A DNA stretch of 64,000 nucleotides from JAPPFW01 sp965231815 (lineage in GTDB: Bacteria; Actinomycetota; Acidimicrobiia; Spongiisociales; Spongiisociaceae): NCBI GenBank assembly GCA_965231815.1, contig OZ246890.1, positions 62,001-126,000 on the forward strand. Direction: 5' to 3'. The notes under the pieces were generated by a model. It saw nothing but the letters and a program-made list of their open reading frames with translations, was not told where the DNA came from and made no database searches. Made by a program: the position numbers and the translations under genes. Positions 52,185-61,229 of this stretch are shown piece after piece (positions within the stretch are counted from its first letter, which is position 1; each line of letters begins with the position of its first letter).

Positions 52185-52567
52185 CCCACCCTGCCGGCGA
52201 GCCGGTTCGCTGCATCGACGATCTCGTTCAGCGAGCTTCCGGGGGGATGAACGGAGACACCGCGGGAGACAAGCTCATCGATCGCTTGCGGTGGAATGGT
52301 TCCCCCCACCAAAACCGGGATGTCCGCGAGTCCCGCTTCGTCCAGCGTGTCCAGAATGCGGTGCACGACCTCGATCCTTCCCCCTACGTTCAGACCGATG
52401 ATCTGCACGTCTTCGTCACCGGCCATCTGAGCGATGTCTCCGGCTCGGAGCATTCCCCCTAGCACCACATCGAAACCGGCGTCCCTTAACGCTCGGGCGA
52501 CGACCATGACTCCTCGCCAATGCCCGTCGAGGCTGGTCTTTGCGATCAGAATCCTGGCGTGCCTCAT
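52181..52567 (-). CDS. B12-binding small subunit of acyl-CoA mutase
   Basis: 128 residues. The cobalamin-ligating DxHxxG is DGHWRG (residues 14-19), with His as lower ligand. GLNVGG takes the place of the usual SxL segment, and VLVGGTIP is the GG loop. It is the stand-alone Rossmann domain that carries adenosylcobalamin for the large subunit, whose gene ends 5 bp upstream. Confidence 0.92.
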   Translation of the reverse strand: MRHARILIAKTSLDGHWRGVMVVARALRDAGFDVVLGGMLRAGDIAQMAGDEDVQIIGLNVGGRIEVVHRILDTLDEAGLADIPVLVGGTIPPQAIDELVSRGVSVHPPGSSLNEIVDAANRLAGRVG

Positions 52568-52572
52568 ACCGC

Positions 52573-54219
52573 TCAGAACCGCATCGGAACTTCCCAGACA
52601 CCGAAAGTGCTCCGGAATACGTCCCCTATCTCTCCGATAGTTGCGTCGGCTTGCACTGCCTTCATAACCCGGGGGATGACGTTCTCGGTTGTGCGGCAGG
52701 CCGCTTCGAGATCCCGGAGCCTTCGGGTCGCTTCCCGTCCGTGTCGCTCTCGTCGCAATGAGGCAAGGCGTTGCATGGCCCTCTCCCAGGTCTCCTCCCC
52801 CGAGCGACCCTCGAATCCGGCTATCGGCATCAGTTCTTCATGTGCGCGATGTATGTTGGTACCGACGATTCGATTGCCGCCGTTTTCGATTGCCGCCATT
52901 TCCTCGACCTGGCCGCGGGCAGCCTGGTCGAGGAGCCATCCACTATCGATCACGGAAAGAAACCCACCCTCCTTTTCGATCTCGCTCACGAACGCGAGCG
53001 CCCGCTTTTCGAGCTCCTGGCTGAGGTGCTCGACGTAGAAGGACCCTCCGAGCGGATCGGCTACCGCGGTGATGTTCGTCTCCTCCTGAAGGATCTGCTG
53101 GATCCGGATCGACATCAAGTGCGCATGATCGGAGGGGATGGACATGGCCTCGTCATAGCCCGAGACTCCCAGCGATTGCGTGCCTCCCAGCGCGGCCGCC
53201 AAGGCCATCACCGTCCCCCTGACGATGTTGTTGAGTGGTTCCTGGTAGGCCATGTTGCTGCCGGCCGTGACGACGTGAATGCGGAGGCGAAGAGCCCGTT
53301 CGTCCGTCACCCCGTATCGGTTGGCCAGCAGGTCGTGCCACATCTTCCGCGCCGTTCTCAGCTTCGCGGCATCCTCGAAGAGATCCATGGAGGTGCGGAA
53401 GTTCACGCCGCCGATCATCCGAGCAAAGTTGTTGTAGTCGCCGTTTACTCGGTCAGACACCGCCTCGAGGTATTCGATTGCATTGGCGAAGACGGCCCCC
53501 AACTCTTGCCAGGCGTTGAGTCCCGAGTCCGCTCCGTTGTATCCGGCAATCGAGACCGGCACCCAGTGAGGCATTCGTTCCATACACCAATCGATGATGT
53601 CCAGGTTGAGCCGCATCGCAGCACGCGGAGGGATCTGTTCTTTGGGTGGGCATCCGATGTAGGTGAGGAAGAAGTCACTCTGGCCGGTGCCACGTAACGT
53701 CTCGAGCGGGATTCCACGACGGGCGGCTGTGGACCAGTAGCAAGCCAGCGTGTACGGGGCGCTCTGCGGGACCCCTCCGCCCGGCTTGACGTAGATGGAT
53801 TCGAGCGGGATTCCGTCCATGATGGTCTCGTAGTCCCTGAGCCCGACCGTGACCGTGCCCGTCAAGCCGACATCTTCTCGACGCTCGACGATGTCCGGAT
53901 GGTCGACGTCGTAAAGGTGGTCGTCCGTCATCCGATCATGCTTGACGATGACGCCTGTCTCGCCGGCGTCCAGCAGGAACCGGATTCGCCTGTTCATGTC
54001 CGAGGGGTCGCCGAATCCACTCAGCTGGAAGATCCGCCAGTCCTTGGCGCGATACATTTCGGGATATGCGCCACGCAGAAAAGGCGCCGAGCCAGGCAGG
54101 GAGCCGGCCGCGAGGCGCTGCCCATCAGCAACATGATGCGAGCGGTAGACCGGTTCGAGCTCGACCCCGGACGCCGATACCCACGTCCCATCTCGCTCGT
54201 TCTCGTGTCGACTCTTCAC
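52573..54219 (-). CDS. Acyl-CoA mutase large subunit with non-canonical substrate pocket
   Basis: 548 residues, a TIM-barrel large subunit of the methylmalonyl-CoA mutase family without its B12 domain. Where methylmalonyl-CoA mutase reads TIRQYAGF this protein reads RIFQLSGF (residues 62-69), replacing the substrate Tyr by Leu and the preceding Arg by Phe. GTGQSDFFLTYIGCPPKEQ replaces the region holding the carboxylate-binding Arg. The split architecture with an adjacent ligase resembles the 2-hydroxyisobutyryl-CoA mutase type. It probably rearranges a branched or hydroxylated acyl-CoA. No MeaB-type chaperone gene is nearby. Confidence 0.88.
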   Translation of the reverse strand: MKSRHENERDGTWVSASGVELEPVYRSHHVADGQRLAAGSLPGSAPFLRGAYPEMYRAKDWRIFQLSGFGDPSDMNRRIRFLLDAGETGVIVKHDRMTDDHLYDVDHPDIVERREDVGLTGTVTVGLRDYETIMDGIPLESIYVKPGGGVPQSAPYTLACYWSTAARRGIPLETLRGTGQSDFFLTYIGCPPKEQIPPRAAMRLNLDIIDWCMERMPHWVPVSIAGYNGADSGLNAWQELGAVFANAIEYLEAVSDRVNGDYNNFARMIGGVNFRTSMDLFEDAAKLRTARKMWHDLLANRYGVTDERALRLRIHVVTAGSNMAYQEPLNNIVRGTVMALAAALGGTQSLGVSGYDEAMSIPSDHAHLMSIRIQQILQEETNITAVADPLGGSFYVEHLSQELEKRALAFVSEIEKEGGFLSVIDSGWLLDQAARGQVEEMAAIENGGNRIVGTNIHRAHEELMPIAGFEGRSGEETWERAMQRLASLRRERHGREATRRLRDLEAACRTTENVIPRVMKAVQADATIGEIGDVFRSTFGVWEVPMRF

Positions 54220-54264
54220 AATCCTTGCTCACTGTCGATCAAAGCGCTCAGCCCGCCGGCGGCG

Positions 54265-55386
54265 TCAACCCGGCGTGGGGTCCGTCAGCCACTCGTGCGG
54301 AGATGCCACGAACCGCTCGACCATCCTCGTCAAGACGCCCGCGGCCCGATGCATCGACGCGAGGGCGCCAACCGATCCGGCGGCGTCATGCAGCTCGCGC
54401 GAGTGCCATGTTACCGGTGACCAACCGACCTCGGTCACGCACACCGTCGGAACCGCCTGGCTGACGTCACCGAGGTCACTGGAGCCTGAGATGTCGTAGG
54501 TGGCGCCGTGGGGGATTCCCAGAACATCCCAGGCGAGCCGAGCGAGCCCCTCATGCATCAGATAGGGACGCGCCTTGCTCAGGAGATTCACGCTGACCGC
54601 GGTCGCGGTGGCGTGGGCCGATCCCTCTGCAATGCGATGCACGCTCTTGATGAGACCCTGGAGGAGATCGTCTTCCGGAGCTCGAACGTTCACCATGAGG
54701 CTCGCCATATCCGGCAGAACGTTGTGGCTTCCGGACACAGACTCCACCTTTGCGTGGATCCGGCAACCGTCACGTTGATACTGGCGTTCCATCGCGAGCG
54801 CATGCGTCGCGAGAGTCGCTGCGTCGAGAGCGCTCCGGCCGTCCCACGGTCGGCTGGCCGCGTGCGACGCTTGGCCCCGAAAGGCTAAATCGAACAAAGC
54901 GGCGCCGTTCAACGTCCCGAACACCGCGACAACGTCGGATGGGTGATAGGTGAATGCCGCGTCGACACCGTCGAAGGCGCCTGCTTCGAGCATGGGCGCC
55001 TTGCCGGCGAAGAGTTCCTCGGCCGGAGTGCCGATCACTCTGAGAGTGCCCGCCAGATCCGAACGGTCAGCCAGTTCCAGCGATGCTTCCATTACCCCGC
55101 CGCAGATCAGATTGTGTCCACAACCGTGTCCGACTTCGGGGAGAGCGTCGTATTCGACCACGAGCCCGACCGTCGGGCCGTCCCCGCCGAGCGTCTTTTC
55201 AGCGACGAAGGAAGTGTCAAGCGAGGCTACGCCGCGCTGCACGCCGAATCCCCACTCCCTCAGCAGGCGTACGCAGCGCCCCGAAGCATCGACCTCGGCG
55301 AGACCCGTCTCGGGGTTGGCATGGAGGTGGCGGGCAAGTTGCTCGCCGCGTTCGGATGCCGTCGAGCGTTTCTCCATCTCACCCAT
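54265..55386 (-). CDS. M20D family amidohydrolase (AbgB/hippurate hydrolase-like)
   Basis: 373 residues. Metal sites are seen in GHGCGHNL near residue 90 and GTPAEELFAGK near 115 (both Glu present). ALFDLAFRGQASHAASRPWDG begins the lid domain. It hydrolyses an N-acyl amino acid or similar amide and could release a carboxylic acid for the ligase/mutase pathway 45 bp downstream. All expected ligands are visible, unlike the M20 protein at 17.2 kb. Confidence 0.88.
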   Translation of the reverse strand: MGEMEKRSTASERGEQLARHLHANPETGLAEVDASGRCVRLLREWGFGVQRGVASLDTSFVAEKTLGGDGPTVGLVVEYDALPEVGHGCGHNLICGGVMEASLELADRSDLAGTLRVIGTPAEELFAGKAPMLEAGAFDGVDAAFTYHPSDVVAVFGTLNGAALFDLAFRGQASHAASRPWDGRSALDAATLATHALAMERQYQRDGCRIHAKVESVSGSHNVLPDMASLMVNVRAPEDDLLQGLIKSVHRIAEGSAHATATAVSVNLLSKARPYLMHEGLARLAWDVLGIPHGATYDISGSSDLGDVSQAVPTVCVTEVGWSPVTWHSRELHDAAGSVGALASMHRAAGVLTRMVERFVASPHEWLTDPTPG

Positions 55387-55459
55387 GCTACCGGCGGACG
55401 TGGACGGTCTCGCTATGTCGCAGGCGTTGTCGCATGACGAGAGTCCCTCCGAACATGTA

Positions 55460-56161
55460 TCACGTCATCACCCATCCGCCGTTCATATCGATGGTGGCGC
55501 CCGTGATGAATCCGGCGTCGTCTCCGATGAGATACACGACGAGCGACGCGAACTCCTCGGGTGTCGAGAACCGACCAACCGGCAACTGATCGATAATTCT
55601 CCGGCGCCCCGCTTCGTCGAGAAATGCGTTGAGCTCGGTGTCGATCGCTGCGGGCGCCACGGCATTGCAGGTGACGCCCCTGTTCGAGTACGCCGTCGCG
55701 AACGACTTCGTGAGAGCGATGACGCCGGCCTTCGAGGCAGCGTAGGGCGCGGAGGACAATCCCCCGGTGCGGGCGACGACGCTCGAGAAGTTGATGATGC
55801 GCCCCCATCCCTCGCCGGCCATGGAGGGTGCGCACCCTTGACACAGAAGGAACACAGAACGAAGGTTCACGCTCACCGCTCTATCGAAGTCTTCGACAGT
55901 TGTGGCCTCGATTGTGCGGGGCTCGAGCAGGCCGTGCGCGGTCACGAGGATGTCGATCCTCCCGGCCTCGGAGATCACCTTATCGCATTCCGATGGCTCG
56001 CTCAGATCGGCGCTGATCGTGGCTGTAGCTCCGTTAGAACGCTGTTCGCGGATGTCGACACCCACAACCTCGTAGCCCCGGTCGGCCAGCGCCAGGCAGG
56101 TTGCGTGTCCAACGCCCCGCGCGGCGCCGGTGACGAGTGCCCGTCGAATGTTTCTCGTCAT
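55460..56161 (-). CDS. Short-chain dehydrogenase/reductase
   Basis: 233 residues, classical SDR. TGAARGVGHA binds NAD(P); Ser is in INFSSVVART, and Tyr/Lys in APYAASKAGV. It ends with an FITGATIDMNGGW-type loop. Head of the minus-strand operon SDR, M20D, mutase, B12 subunit, ligase, and likely to oxidise a hydroxy intermediate. Confidence 0.92.
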   Translation of the reverse strand: MTRNIRRALVTGAARGVGHATCLALADRGYEVVGVDIREQRSNGATATISADLSEPSECDKVISEAGRIDILVTAHGLLEPRTIEATTVEDFDRAVSVNLRSVFLLCQGCAPSMAGEGWGRIINFSSVVARTGGLSSAPYAASKAGVIALTKSFATAYSNRGVTCNAVAPAAIDTELNAFLDEAGRRRIIDQLPVGRFSTPEEFASLVVYLIGDDAGFITGATIDMNGGWVMT

Positions 56162-56554
56162 GACAGATCGACCTTCCTCGTGCTTCGCGATGCTGGTAAT
56201 GGGCTGGTTATAACAGGTGAGATGACGGTCCCCCGTTTTTTTGGAGTCAGCTCACTTGGATCAGCGGCGTGATGGTTGGGTTGTTGGCGTGGAGGATTCT
56301 CTCGTATTCGATCGGGGTTCGCATCTTGAGGGCGGACATCGTTGGAGAAGAAGAACGAAAGGTTGTGTGCGATTCGCCTTGATGAAGAGGGCATAGCGAG
56401 CGTAGACCTGACGGGATTGCTGAACCGGATCAGATGGGTGGCCGGTGTTTGCGGAGACCCCGCCGCATCACCCTCATCGTCGCGTCGGCAGGGGTCAATG
56501 CCACGGCGCTCAACGCCGACCATAGAATAGGGGCTTATATACTTGAGTTGACAC
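56162..56554. other. Intergenic interval with insertion-sequence debris
   Basis: Contains the transposase tail described separately and, near its right end, sequence downstream of the TnpB remnant. No intact gene. Confidence 0.6.
56247..56340 (-). pseudogene. C-terminal remnant of an IS3/IS481-like transposase
   Basis: About 30 codons reading SALKMRTPIEYERILHANN and ending in TGA. This resembles the end of the integrase-core transposase ORF, where (R/S)TPxEYE is typical. Just beyond it lies GGTCCCCCGTTTTTTTGG, a plausible right inverted repeat end starting TGA. The rest of the element is gone. Confidence 0.55.
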
Positions 56555-57151
56555 TCAGGGCGTACTGTTCTGTAGCGTCTGCCCGCGTCGCACCCCGTGG
56601 GGGTGGTCGGTCTCCTTGGCAGAAATTGTGGTGCACGCTACACCGGGGGAAGTTTCCTCCCTCCCCGGCCGGCCACCGAGCCTTGCGAAGGCTCGGGCGC
56701 ATTTGTTTCTGGCAGCGTTGACGTCGCGGCATAACACCATTCCACACCGCCCGCAGTCGTAGACACGTTTGTCGATGGGCATCGGCTGGCGATGCCCACA
56801 CTGCGAGCAGTCGGTGCTGGTGCACGCGGCGTTGACCCCCACATATCGGACACCAGCTTTCGCGGCTTTGTGTTCCAATATGGCATCGAGAGTGGACCAT
56901 CGCCGTTCGGACATTGTTTTTGAGGATCTGCGGGAGCGGAGCATCCCCGCCACGTTCAGAGCTTCTACGCCTATCCCGTCATGGTCGGTGACTAGGCGGT
57001 GGTCGGCGTTCCTGGCCCGTTCTATTTCCCTGCGCCATGCTTTGGCGACCGCCAGACGTTTCTTCGCCCGGGACCGTGATCCTTTCTTCGCGCGGTAGAG
57101 GGCACGCTGACGGCGTTTGATAGCAGCCAAGTCCGGTTCCCTCGCCTTCAC
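56555..57151 (-). pseudogene. N-terminally truncated TnpB (IS200/IS605-family RNA-guided nuclease)
   Basis: About 198 residues of the C-terminal half. RuvC-II Glu is in GIGVEALNVAGM, a zinc finger in CTSTDCSQCGHRQP and YDCGRCGMV, and RuvC-III Asp in CRDVNAARNK. The N-terminal domains and the RuvC-I Asp are missing, and the frame meets TGA just upstream, so it cannot cut DNA. No TnpA is present. A GC-rich hairpin (CCACCCCCACGGGGTG) in its last codons is where an omega RNA scaffold would end. Confidence 0.85.
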
Positions 57152-57259
57152 ATAGGAGCATCATGACCACCCACACCGACAACAGCAGCCCTACCCCACG
57201 TTTTCGCGAAGCCTCCATGATCTTGGAGCTACCGCCCTTATACTGAGCACTAGTCACAC

Positions 57260-57288
57260 TTGACAGGCCTCACATTCTGGCGTATGTT
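57260..57288 (+). promoter_or_regulatory. Sigma70-type promoter of the Pot-like operon
   Basis: TTGACA at 57260-57265, 17 bp, TATGTT at 57283-57288, giving a leader of about 45 bases with AAAGGAG before the ATG at 57339. Confidence 0.7.
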
Positions 57289-57338
57289 TCAGGGTTCGAC
57301 GGACGCGCCACCTTCGCGTCACATTAAAGGAGATACTG

Positions 57339-58685
57339 ATGGGGCACATCGGGAGTCGACCAGCGAATAGTAGGGCCCGGGTACTCGCCCTGGCGGTAGT
57401 GATAGCGCTTACGGCATCCGCCTGCGGCGCAGATGACAGCGACGACACGAGTACAGCAGAATCGGCGACAACCCAAGTCGATTCAACGGAACCGACAGAA
57501 GGGTCCTCCGAGACCACAGAGACTCCATCGGTGCGTGATTCTCTTCTGGCAAGTCTTCCAGAAGCGGTTCACCCCCTGACCGAAGACATTCCCGACAACC
57601 TGCTGCAGCTTCTCGTTGACGTGCGCGATCAGGGACCCTCGGAGCTTGTCTGGGTCGATGCGGGTGGTGAGGTGCACGAAGGGTGGAGCGAAGCCTTTCT
57701 AGACGATTGGGAGGCAATAACCGGTTGGACTGTGATCGAGGCGGCCCCAGGGTTAGACCTCTCTACTGCAGCCGTGCAGGCTCAAGTAGACTCCGAAGCC
57801 ACAGAGTGGGACGTGTTTGCCATCTTGGATTACGGAACGGCTGAGCGTCTTGCATTGGAGGGCTACTGGGAGCCCATTGATTACAGCCTTTTCGACGTTG
57901 CTGCGCTCCCTGACGTCGCCTTTTACTCGGATGCAGAAGGCAACCTCGTCAGGGGTGGCTCAGGAGAAGCAATCCCATCTCAGGGTTACTACGTGGGTGC
58001 CTCAGACTACGGAATCGTCCTGCACTACAACACCGACGTGTTTGCGGCAGGCTCCCAACCCGACTCAACACTTGACTTCTTTGACGTCGAGCAGTTCCCC
58101 GGCAAACGGTGCGCGTTCAACTTCGCACAGTTCGGTGGCAACCTCGAGTTCGCCGCCATGGCCAACGGTGCTACGTGGGACGAGGTCTACGACGTACTAG
58201 ACACTGAGGAGGGGCGACAGGCAGCTTTTGACCGATTTGATCAAATCTACGACGAGATCGTATGGGCAAACAGCGGCGCTGATTCCATTCAGTTCCTGCT
58301 AGATGGCCAATGCGACCTTGGCATCACATTCAACGGTCGACCAGCACTTCGCATCAAACAGGAACCCGGACTGCCGGTGGCAATGACTTGGGGTGGAAGC
58401 ATCATCAACGGTGGACCGTTTGCTATTCCCAAGGGCGCTCCCAGCTACGATGCCGCCCACTCCGTCTATGCGCTCTCCATGCTTCCCTCCCGGCAGTGTG
58501 CTGCGCTGAACGCGATCGGTTACGGCGTAGTAATGAACGCTGAACCATTCCCGTCTTGCCTTGACGATTTTGGATCCGAGTGGGCACCGCAATACGATGC
58601 GGCTGCCGGACTTGCCGATCCCTTCTTCTTCTCAGACCGACCCGAAGTCGAAGAGGCCTGGGCGGAGTGGCAAAGCGGCCACTAG
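57339..58685 (+). CDS. Polyamine-type ABC substrate-binding lipoprotein (PotD-like)
   Basis: 448 residues. Signal peptide VLALAVVIALTASAC with lipobox Cys, an acidic Ser/Thr linker, and then an extracellular solute-binding type 1 fold (EAFLDDWEAITGWTVIEA, EWDVFAILDYGTAERLA, GIVLHYNTDVFA, FLLDGQCDLGITFNGRPA). It belongs to the spermidine/putrescine-like group that partners Pot-type permeases encoded further on. First gene of the operon, with a good promoter. Confidence 0.88.
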   Translation: MGHIGSRPANSRARVLALAVVIALTASACGADDSDDTSTAESATTQVDSTEPTEGSSETTETPSVRDSLLASLPEAVHPLTEDIPDNLLQLLVDVRDQGPSELVWVDAGGEVHEGWSEAFLDDWEAITGWTVIEAAPGLDLSTAAVQAQVDSEATEWDVFAILDYGTAERLALEGYWEPIDYSLFDVAALPDVAFYSDAEGNLVRGGSGEAIPSQGYYVGASDYGIVLHYNTDVFAAGSQPDSTLDFFDVEQFPGKRCAFNFAQFGGNLEFAAMANGATWDEVYDVLDTEEGRQAAFDRFDQIYDEIVWANSGADSIQFLLDGQCDLGITFNGRPALRIKQEPGLPVAMTWGGSIINGGPFAIPKGAPSYDAAHSVYALSMLPSRQCAALNAIGYGVVMNAEPFPSCLDDFGSEWAPQYDAAAGLADPFFFSDRPEVEEAWAEWQSGH

Positions 58686-58742
58686 GACACAGATAGCTTC
58701 ATTGCACAGTTATTAACGCCTAGTGCCACGTTGAAGAAGGCA

Positions 58743-59795
58743 ATGCGAGCGGCTCAGATGGTTGGGCAAAACGAGCCGCTCGCGATATCCGAAGTTGATT
58801 TTCCACGAGTTCCCTCCGATGGCGTGGTCGTCAAGCTTGAAGCTTGTGGCGTATGCAGGACGGACTGGCACATCTGGAAAGGACACTGGGATTGGCTGGG
58901 GGTAAACCCACAGTTGCCTTTGATACTCGGGCACGAGATGGCTGGGGTTGTTGTGGAGGTGGGGGGCCTAGTCCGGAGTCTTCATGTGGGCGATCGCGTT
59001 GTGGCGCCCTTCCACTACTCATGCGGCCTTTGCAGTCAGTGTCAGGCGGGATTCCAGAACCTCTGTGAGCATCCCCAGTTTCCCGGATCTTCGCTCCAAG
59101 GCGGATTCGCAGAGTATGTGCCTGTCCCACGTGCGGAAGTGAACCTTCTTATGTTGCCGGACAGTGTCGATTCTCTTGCTGCAAGTACCCTTGGCTGTCG
59201 ATTCATGACGGCATTTCATGGAACGGTCGAGGTCGCACAGTTGCGGCCAGGAGAGCGGATCGCTGTCTATGGATGCGGTGGAATTGGTCTGTCAGCAGTG
59301 ATGATCGCCTCTGCCTTGGGTGCCGAGGTCATTGCAGTCGACATTGATGATGTGAAGCTTGAGAAGGCCCATGAGGTTGGCGCCAGCTTCAGTGTCAATA
59401 GTTCGAGCGAAGACCCAGTGTCGGCAATCAAGGAGTTCACCAACGGTGGTGTTGAAGTGACGATCGACGCTCTCGGCATAGAGGAAACAGTCCAGAACTC
59501 AATCGGCAGCCTACGCGTGCGTGGGCGGCATGTTCAGATCGGACTTACTACGGCAAATGAGAGAGGTCTGGTCCCGATGCCCATAGATATCATCGTTGCC
59601 CGAGAGATCCGGATCTCGGGCTGTCATGGCATGCCGCGACCACGCTATCCAGATCTACTGAGGATGGTCGACAAGGGGCAGCTCCAACCGGCGTCCCTGA
59701 TTGGCCAAGAAGTCAGTCTTGGGGATGTGAATTCCGTACTTGATGGGATGTCAAGTTTCGAAAACGTCGGGTTCTCAGTAATCACTACATGGTAA
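58743..59795 (+). CDS. Zinc-dependent alcohol dehydrogenase
   Basis: 350 residues from ATG 58743. Catalytic zinc: CGVCRTDWHIW and GHEMAGVV. Structural zinc: CGLCSQCQAGFQNLC with four Cys. NAD binding: VYGCGGIGLSAVMIA and an acidic AVDIDD at strand 2. It oxidises an alcohol or reduces an aldehyde. Between a binding protein and a peptidase gene in an importer operon, it probably acts on the imported compound. Confidence 0.9.
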   Translation: MRAAQMVGQNEPLAISEVDFPRVPSDGVVVKLEACGVCRTDWHIWKGHWDWLGVNPQLPLILGHEMAGVVVEVGGLVRSLHVGDRVVAPFHYSCGLCSQCQAGFQNLCEHPQFPGSSLQGGFAEYVPVPRAEVNLLMLPDSVDSLAASTLGCRFMTAFHGTVEVAQLRPGERIAVYGCGGIGLSAVMIASALGAEVIAVDIDDVKLEKAHEVGASFSVNSSSEDPVSAIKEFTNGGVEVTIDALGIEETVQNSIGSLRVRGRHVQIGLTTANERGLVPMPIDIIVAREIRISGCHGMPRPRYPDLLRMVDKGQLQPASLIGQEVSLGDVNSVLDGMSSFENVGFSVITTW

Positions 59796-59900
59796 AGCTG
59801 GCTTGGCGGCAGGTTCACCCTTTTACGATCGGTCTGAGAGTGGGATGCAACCCGCTGAAGAGTGAAGTCTCGTTGAGTCGAGCGCCCAGAATGCTAAAGA

Positions 59901-61229
59901 ATGGCTGAAGAGCCCGTCCTCAATTCGCGACCAAACAGCTTCCGAGAGAGAACGCTGGGCCTTGTCGAAGAGTTGATCAGGCAAGACACATCGAACCCAC
60001 CCGGCAACGAAGATCGAGCCGCAAGACCTCTGAAACGGTTCCTGGCGAAGGAAGGGCTTGATGTTGAGGTGCTCGAGTCCAGCAGGAACCGCAGCAGCGT
60101 CGTTGCCCGAATGCGAGGCGCCTCTGCAAGTGCTGGGCCGCCGGGGCTTCTGTTGTCCCATCTCGACGTGTCACCTGTACAACGTTCGTTCTGGTCCACT
60201 CCTCCCTTTACCCCGACCGTTCACAGTGGTTATCTCTGGGGACGCGGTGCGATAGACCTGAAGACGCTGGTGGCAGCACATGCTGTTGGTTTGGCAAAGT
60301 TTGCGCGTGAGAACCCGTCGCCTCACATCGACGTCATGCTGTTGGCCGTGGCTGACGAGACGCGTGGTGGCAAGGCGGGCATCCGCTGGATTGAGGAGCA
60401 CCGATCAGAACTCTTGGACGTCGCCTGGGTCTTGGGAGAAGGGAGTTTCAGCTATCCAACGCTGCTGGGCAGCAAGGGTCCCGTTTTCACATACTGTCCG
60501 CAAGAAAAGACGGCCCTTTGGCTTGAGTTGGAGGCTCAAGGTCCAGGTGGGCATTCCTCGGTTCCACGTGGGTCGACCGCTGTGACCAGACTCGTGGGTG
60601 CCCTAGCGGCTATCGGGTCCATTCAATCTCCACACCACGCGGGCCACATACAGGATGAGTTCATAGAGGTCATCACGCGTGCCTCAAAGTCCGACCGGAG
60701 CACAGTCGAGATGGCAATCGCAGAATCTCCTGCGTTTTCGGCCATGTTCCAAGACACAGTCAGCATTACGATTGTTGAAGCAGGAATGGAACCGAGTGTT
60801 GTGCCATCGTCGGCGAAAGCCACTCTCGATTGTCGACTATTGCCAGACACGGATCCGAGCCGGTTCGTTGCCGATCTGGAGAGCCTGATCGCCGAGTTTG
60901 GGGTCAGCGTGACTGAGACCTTCCGAGCCGTCAGCGGTGCTTCTGACCCAAGGGGCCTGGTACCCCAGGCGCTGGAACGAGCCCTTGCGACCACTGTCCC
61001 AGGTGCCGCGCTGGTTCCGGTGGTCTCTGCGGGCTATACCGACTTGCGTATGTTCCGAGCGCGGAACATACCCGCCTACGGGTGTCACACAGCGCCTATC
61101 ACCCTCAAGGATCGGGCCACGATTGCGGGTCACGATGAGAGGGTGCCGATCCGCAGCCTTGGGGTCGCCGCCGAGATGATCTTCAACTTCCTCGGCGAGG
61201 TCAACGCGGATACGGCTAAAGGAACATGA
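59901..61229 (+). CDS. M20 family metallopeptidase/deacylase
   Basis: 442 residues. LLSHLDVSPV, YLWGRGAIDLKT with the bridging Asp, AVADETRGGKAG with the general-base Glu, VLGEGSF, and a C-terminal AGHDERVPI with the last His supply the metal site. GPGGHSSVPRG begins the lid. It cleaves an amide or peptide bond. The stop overlaps the ATPase start by 4 bp, tying it to the importer. Confidence 0.9.
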   Translation: MAEEPVLNSRPNSFRERTLGLVEELIRQDTSNPPGNEDRAARPLKRFLAKEGLDVEVLESSRNRSSVVARMRGASASAGPPGLLLSHLDVSPVQRSFWSTPPFTPTVHSGYLWGRGAIDLKTLVAAHAVGLAKFARENPSPHIDVMLLAVADETRGGKAGIRWIEEHRSELLDVAWVLGEGSFSYPTLLGSKGPVFTYCPQEKTALWLELEAQGPGGHSSVPRGSTAVTRLVGALAAIGSIQSPHHAGHIQDEFIEVITRASKSDRSTVEMAIAESPAFSAMFQDTVSITIVEAGMEPSVVPSSAKATLDCRLLPDTDPSRFVADLESLIAEFGVSVTETFRAVSGASDPRGLVPQALERALATTVPGAALVPVVSAGYTDLRMFRARNIPAYGCHTAPITLKDRATIAGHDERVPIRSLGVAAEMIFNFLGEVNADTAKGT

